From: Candidatus Melainabacteria bacterium
GTDB taxonomy: Bacteria > Cyanobacteriota > Vampirovibrionia > Obscuribacterales > Obscuribacteraceae
NCBI GenBank assembly: GCA_023250095.1
Contig: JAHFBI010000007.1
Span: 1-37,715 of the forward strand
Length of the DNA: 37,715 nt
Direction: 5' to 3'
A program made the translations under genes and the position numbers. Shown in pieces: positions 35,994-37,715 of the stretch (its first letter is position 1; each line of letters starts with the position of its first letter). The notes under the pieces were generated by a model. The model searched no databases, had not been told where the DNA came from, and saw only the letters and a program-made list of their open reading frames with translations.

Positions 35994-36137
35994 GGGCGGG
36001 GCTCATCGCAGGCAGCCTGCTTTGTTCGGCGGCTCGCCAAGTTTGGTGGCAATAAATGTCTTTGGCGGCAAGACGATGTATGATGCTTGCTTGGAGACAT
36101 TTCAAGGGAGCCGCGTGCTTGAAATACAGGCAAGCTG

Positions 36138-36890
36138 GTGAATCGGATATACATGGGGAACCTCAAATACAAGCGAATCCTCCTTAAGCTCAGCGGCGAA
36201 GCCCTGACCGGCGATAGAGGTTTCGGCATAGATTCGGCGGTGATCGGACGTATAGCCGCTGAGATATCGAGAGCGCATATCCTGGGAATTCAGATAGCTG
36301 TCGTCGTCGGAGGCGGCAATATCTTCCGCGGCGTGCAGGGCAGCGGCTGGGGAATGGACAAAGCGGCAGCGGATTATGTTGGCATGCTAGCCACAATCAT
36401 GAACTGTTTGATACTGGCCGAGGTGCTCAAGAACAAGAGCATTGACCATCACCCCATTGAGACACGCGTCATGACTGCCATTGCCATGCCGGAAGTGGCA
36501 GAGCCGTTTATCCGCTTGCGCGCCATTCGCCATCTTGAGAAAGGACGTATTGTCGTATTCGGCGGCGGCACCGGGAATCCGCACGTTACAACGGATACGG
36601 CCGCCGCCTTGCGCGCGGCAGAGATCAAGGCTGATGTCGTTCTCATGGCCAAAAATCACGTGGACGGCGTCTACAGCGACGATCCTAAGAATAATCCCCA
36701 GGCGCAGAAGATATCCGCCATTACTTTCGACGATATGATTAGGCGTGGTCTGAAAGTGATGGATCCGGCAGCCGTGTCGCTTTGCCAGCAGAATAACATT
36801 CCTATTATAGTTTTTGACTTTGCCAAAGAAGGAAGCATTGAGAGAATTGTCCAGGGAGACAAAGTCGGTACTCTTGTCGGGGTAAGTTGA
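36138..36890 (+). CDS. pyrH: Uridylate kinase
   Basis: PyrH converts UMP to UDP and belongs to the amino-acid kinase fold, unlike eukaryotic UMP kinases. KRILLKLSGEALTGDRGFGID near the start, VVVGGGNIFRG (about 55-65), RHLEKGRIVVFGGGTGNPHV and VLMAKNHVDGVYSDDPKNNP are diagnostic. The protein has 250 residues from GTG 36138, or 245 from the ATG at 36153; neither has a clear ribosome site, and family alignments would favour the later one slightly. The stop overlaps the frr start region, with the frr ATG 2 bp beyond it, so the two are coupled. Confidence 0.96.
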   Translation: MNRIYMGNLKYKRILLKLSGEALTGDRGFGIDSAVIGRIAAEISRAHILGIQIAVVVGGGNIFRGVQGSGWGMDKAAADYVGMLATIMNCLILAEVLKNKSIDHHPIETRVMTAIAMPEVAEPFIRLRAIRHLEKGRIVVFGGGTGNPHVTTDTAAALRAAEIKADVVLMAKNHVDGVYSDDPKNNPQAQKISAITFDDMIRRGLKVMDPAAVSLCQQNNIPIIVFDFAKEGSIERIVQGDKVGTLVGVS

Positions 36891-36892
36891 AT

Positions 36893-37453
36893 ATGACGGC
36901 TATAACAGAAGTCCTTGGCTCTGCCGAGGATCATATGAAAAAGGCTCTGTCCAACCTTTTGCGCGAGTTCCACACTGTCAGGACTGGGCGCGCTAATCCA
37001 GCCTTGCTCGACCGGGTGGAAGTGGAATATTACGGGACGGCCACGCCACTCAAGGGACTGTGCAATATTTCGGTTTCGGAAGGGCGGACTCTGGTTATCC
37101 AGCCTTATGATAAGTCCGCTCTCAAAGATATCGAGCAGTCCATACACAAGTCCGGACTGGGTTTGACGCCCAATAACGACGGTTCGGTTATTCGAATCAA
37201 TATTCCTCAGCTGACCGAGGAGCGCCGCAAAGAACTGACAAAGGTCGTAAAAAAATACGCCGAAGAGTCAAGAGTGGCTGTGAGAAATATACGGCGCAAC
37301 ACTCTGGAAGAGTTCAAGAAGCTCAAGACCGCTCAGATCTCCGAGGACGAGATCAAGCGGCAGGAAGAGTCGCTGCAGAAGATGACGGACAAATATATCA
37401 AGGACATCGACAAGATGACTTCGGACAAAGAAGCCGAAGTCATGGAGGTATAA
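36893..37453 (+). CDS. frr: Ribosome recycling factor
   Basis: RRF, with EF-G, splits the post-termination ribosome. The 186-residue protein has HMKKALSNLLREFHTVRTGRA near the start, the hinge and domain II region around VEVEYYGTATPLKGLCNISV, VIQPYDKSALKDIEQSI, LGLTPNNDGSVIRINIPQLT and TEERRKELTKVVKKYAEESRVAVRN split across the two helical arms. GGGGTAAG about six bases upstream, inside the end of pyrH, supports the ATG at 36893. A TTG at 36887 is less likely. The glmS start follows after 6 bp. Confidence 0.97.
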   Translation: MTAITEVLGSAEDHMKKALSNLLREFHTVRTGRANPALLDRVEVEYYGTATPLKGLCNISVSEGRTLVIQPYDKSALKDIEQSIHKSGLGLTPNNDGSVIRINIPQLTEERRKELTKVVKKYAEESRVAVRNIRRNTLEEFKKLKTAQISEDEIKRQEESLQKMTDKYIKDIDKMTSDKEAEVMEV

Positions 37454-37459
37454 CTTCTC

Positions 37460-37715
37460 ATGTGTGGAATCGTTGGTTATCTCGGACCGGCCAAGGCTGC
37501 TCCGGTCCTGCTTTCGGAATTGCGCTGTCTCGAGTACCGGGGCTATGACTCGGCCGGCGTGGCAGTGATCGAGGACGGGCAACTCTCTGTGATGAAGGCG
37601 GCCGGCAAGCTGGCCAATCTGGAGATTCTCCTCAACGACAAGCGGCCTTCTGCCACTGTCGGGATAGGACACACCCGCTGGGCGACGCACGGCATACCTA
37701 ACGATCAAAATGCTC
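37460..37715 (+). CDS. glmS: Glucosamine-fructose-6-phosphate aminotransferase, partial
   Basis: Only the first 85 residues are inside the window. The start MCGIVGYLGP places Cys2 as the N-terminal nucleophile of the glutaminase domain. ECRG-like LEYRGYDSAGVAV and GIGHTRWATHG are the class II glutamine amidotransferase motifs of GlmS. The enzyme makes glucosamine 6-phosphate for peptidoglycan and lipid A, which suits the mreB, waaA and lpxK genes here. GGAGG lies 11 bases upstream, inside the end of frr. The sugar isomerase half is beyond the window. Confidence 0.95.
   Translation, partial: MCGIVGYLGPAKAAPVLLSELRCLEYRGYDSAGVAVIEDGQLSVMKAAGKLANLEILLNDKRPSATVGIGHTRWATHGIPNDQNA

Overview
The window is a dense bacterial chromosome segment with short intergenic gaps, roughly 50-55% G+C by eye. 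It mixes core genes (mreB, recF, ribF, gyrB, priA, rpsB-tsf-pyrH-frr-glmS) with metabolic and accessory genes. Kdo transferase, LpxK and a family-9 glycosyltransferase point to a Gram-negative envelope with lipid A. A cyanobacterial-type Hfq-like protein, a BtpA homologue, a cyanobacterial-style S2 N-terminus and an HNH nuclease of the type common in cyanobacteria suggest a cyanobacterial relative. No photosynthesis genes are present. My best guess is a non-photosynthetic sister lineage (Vampirovibrionia/Melainabacteria, Obscuribacterales-like). That is an inference from gene content, not a computed placement.

Layout. 1-2.9 kb (minus): 3-hydroxyacyl-CoA dehydrogenase, Hfq-like protein, MreB and the start of a membrane protein. 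3.0-6.8 kb (plus): biotin carboxylase/BCCP fusion, IspF, membrane glycosyltransferase. 6.85-10.8 kb (minus): a protein combining an IS1595-type zinc ribbon with a DprA-like winged helix, then an M20 dipeptidase and a secreted protein of unknown function. A perfect 58-bp palindrome lies at 10.94 kb. 11.2-15.0 kb (minus): SDR, saccharopine/lysine dehydrogenase-like protein, universal stress protein (with a tetranucleotide repeat in its leader) and a membrane-anchored ClpP-class protease, apparently one operon. 15.6-18.5 kb (plus): kmo, kynB, btpA. 18.5-22.9 kb (minus): ribF, recF and a transmembrane Ser/Thr kinase. 23.2-26.5 kb (plus): gyrB, an unknown gene and a CDP-alcohol phosphatidyltransferase. 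26.5-33.6 kb (minus): HNH nuclease, priA, waaA, lpxK and a family-9 glycosyltransferase. 34.0 kb to the end (plus): rpsB, tsf, pyrH, frr and the start of glmS.

How the genes fit together. waaA-lpxK-GT9 are nearly contiguous and build the lipid A/Kdo inner core. kmo and kynB are two steps of tryptophan catabolism through kynurenine, overlapped by btpA. The SDR to protease cluster joins two oxidoreductases to stress and membrane proteolysis functions. The rpsB cluster has its usual order. Several starts are not ATG (GTG for mreB, the partial membrane gene and the CDP-alcohol enzyme; TTG for rpsB, the HNH gene, ribF and the secreted protein), and several were moved downstream on Shine-Dalgarno evidence.

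The least ordinary items are the transposase-derived zinc-ribbon/winged-helix protein with the palindrome upstream of it, the Hfq-like protein with a long tail beside mreB, the kmo-kynB-btpA unit, and the ACAG repeat before the stress gene. I saw no tRNA, rRNA, CRISPR array or complete insertion sequence.
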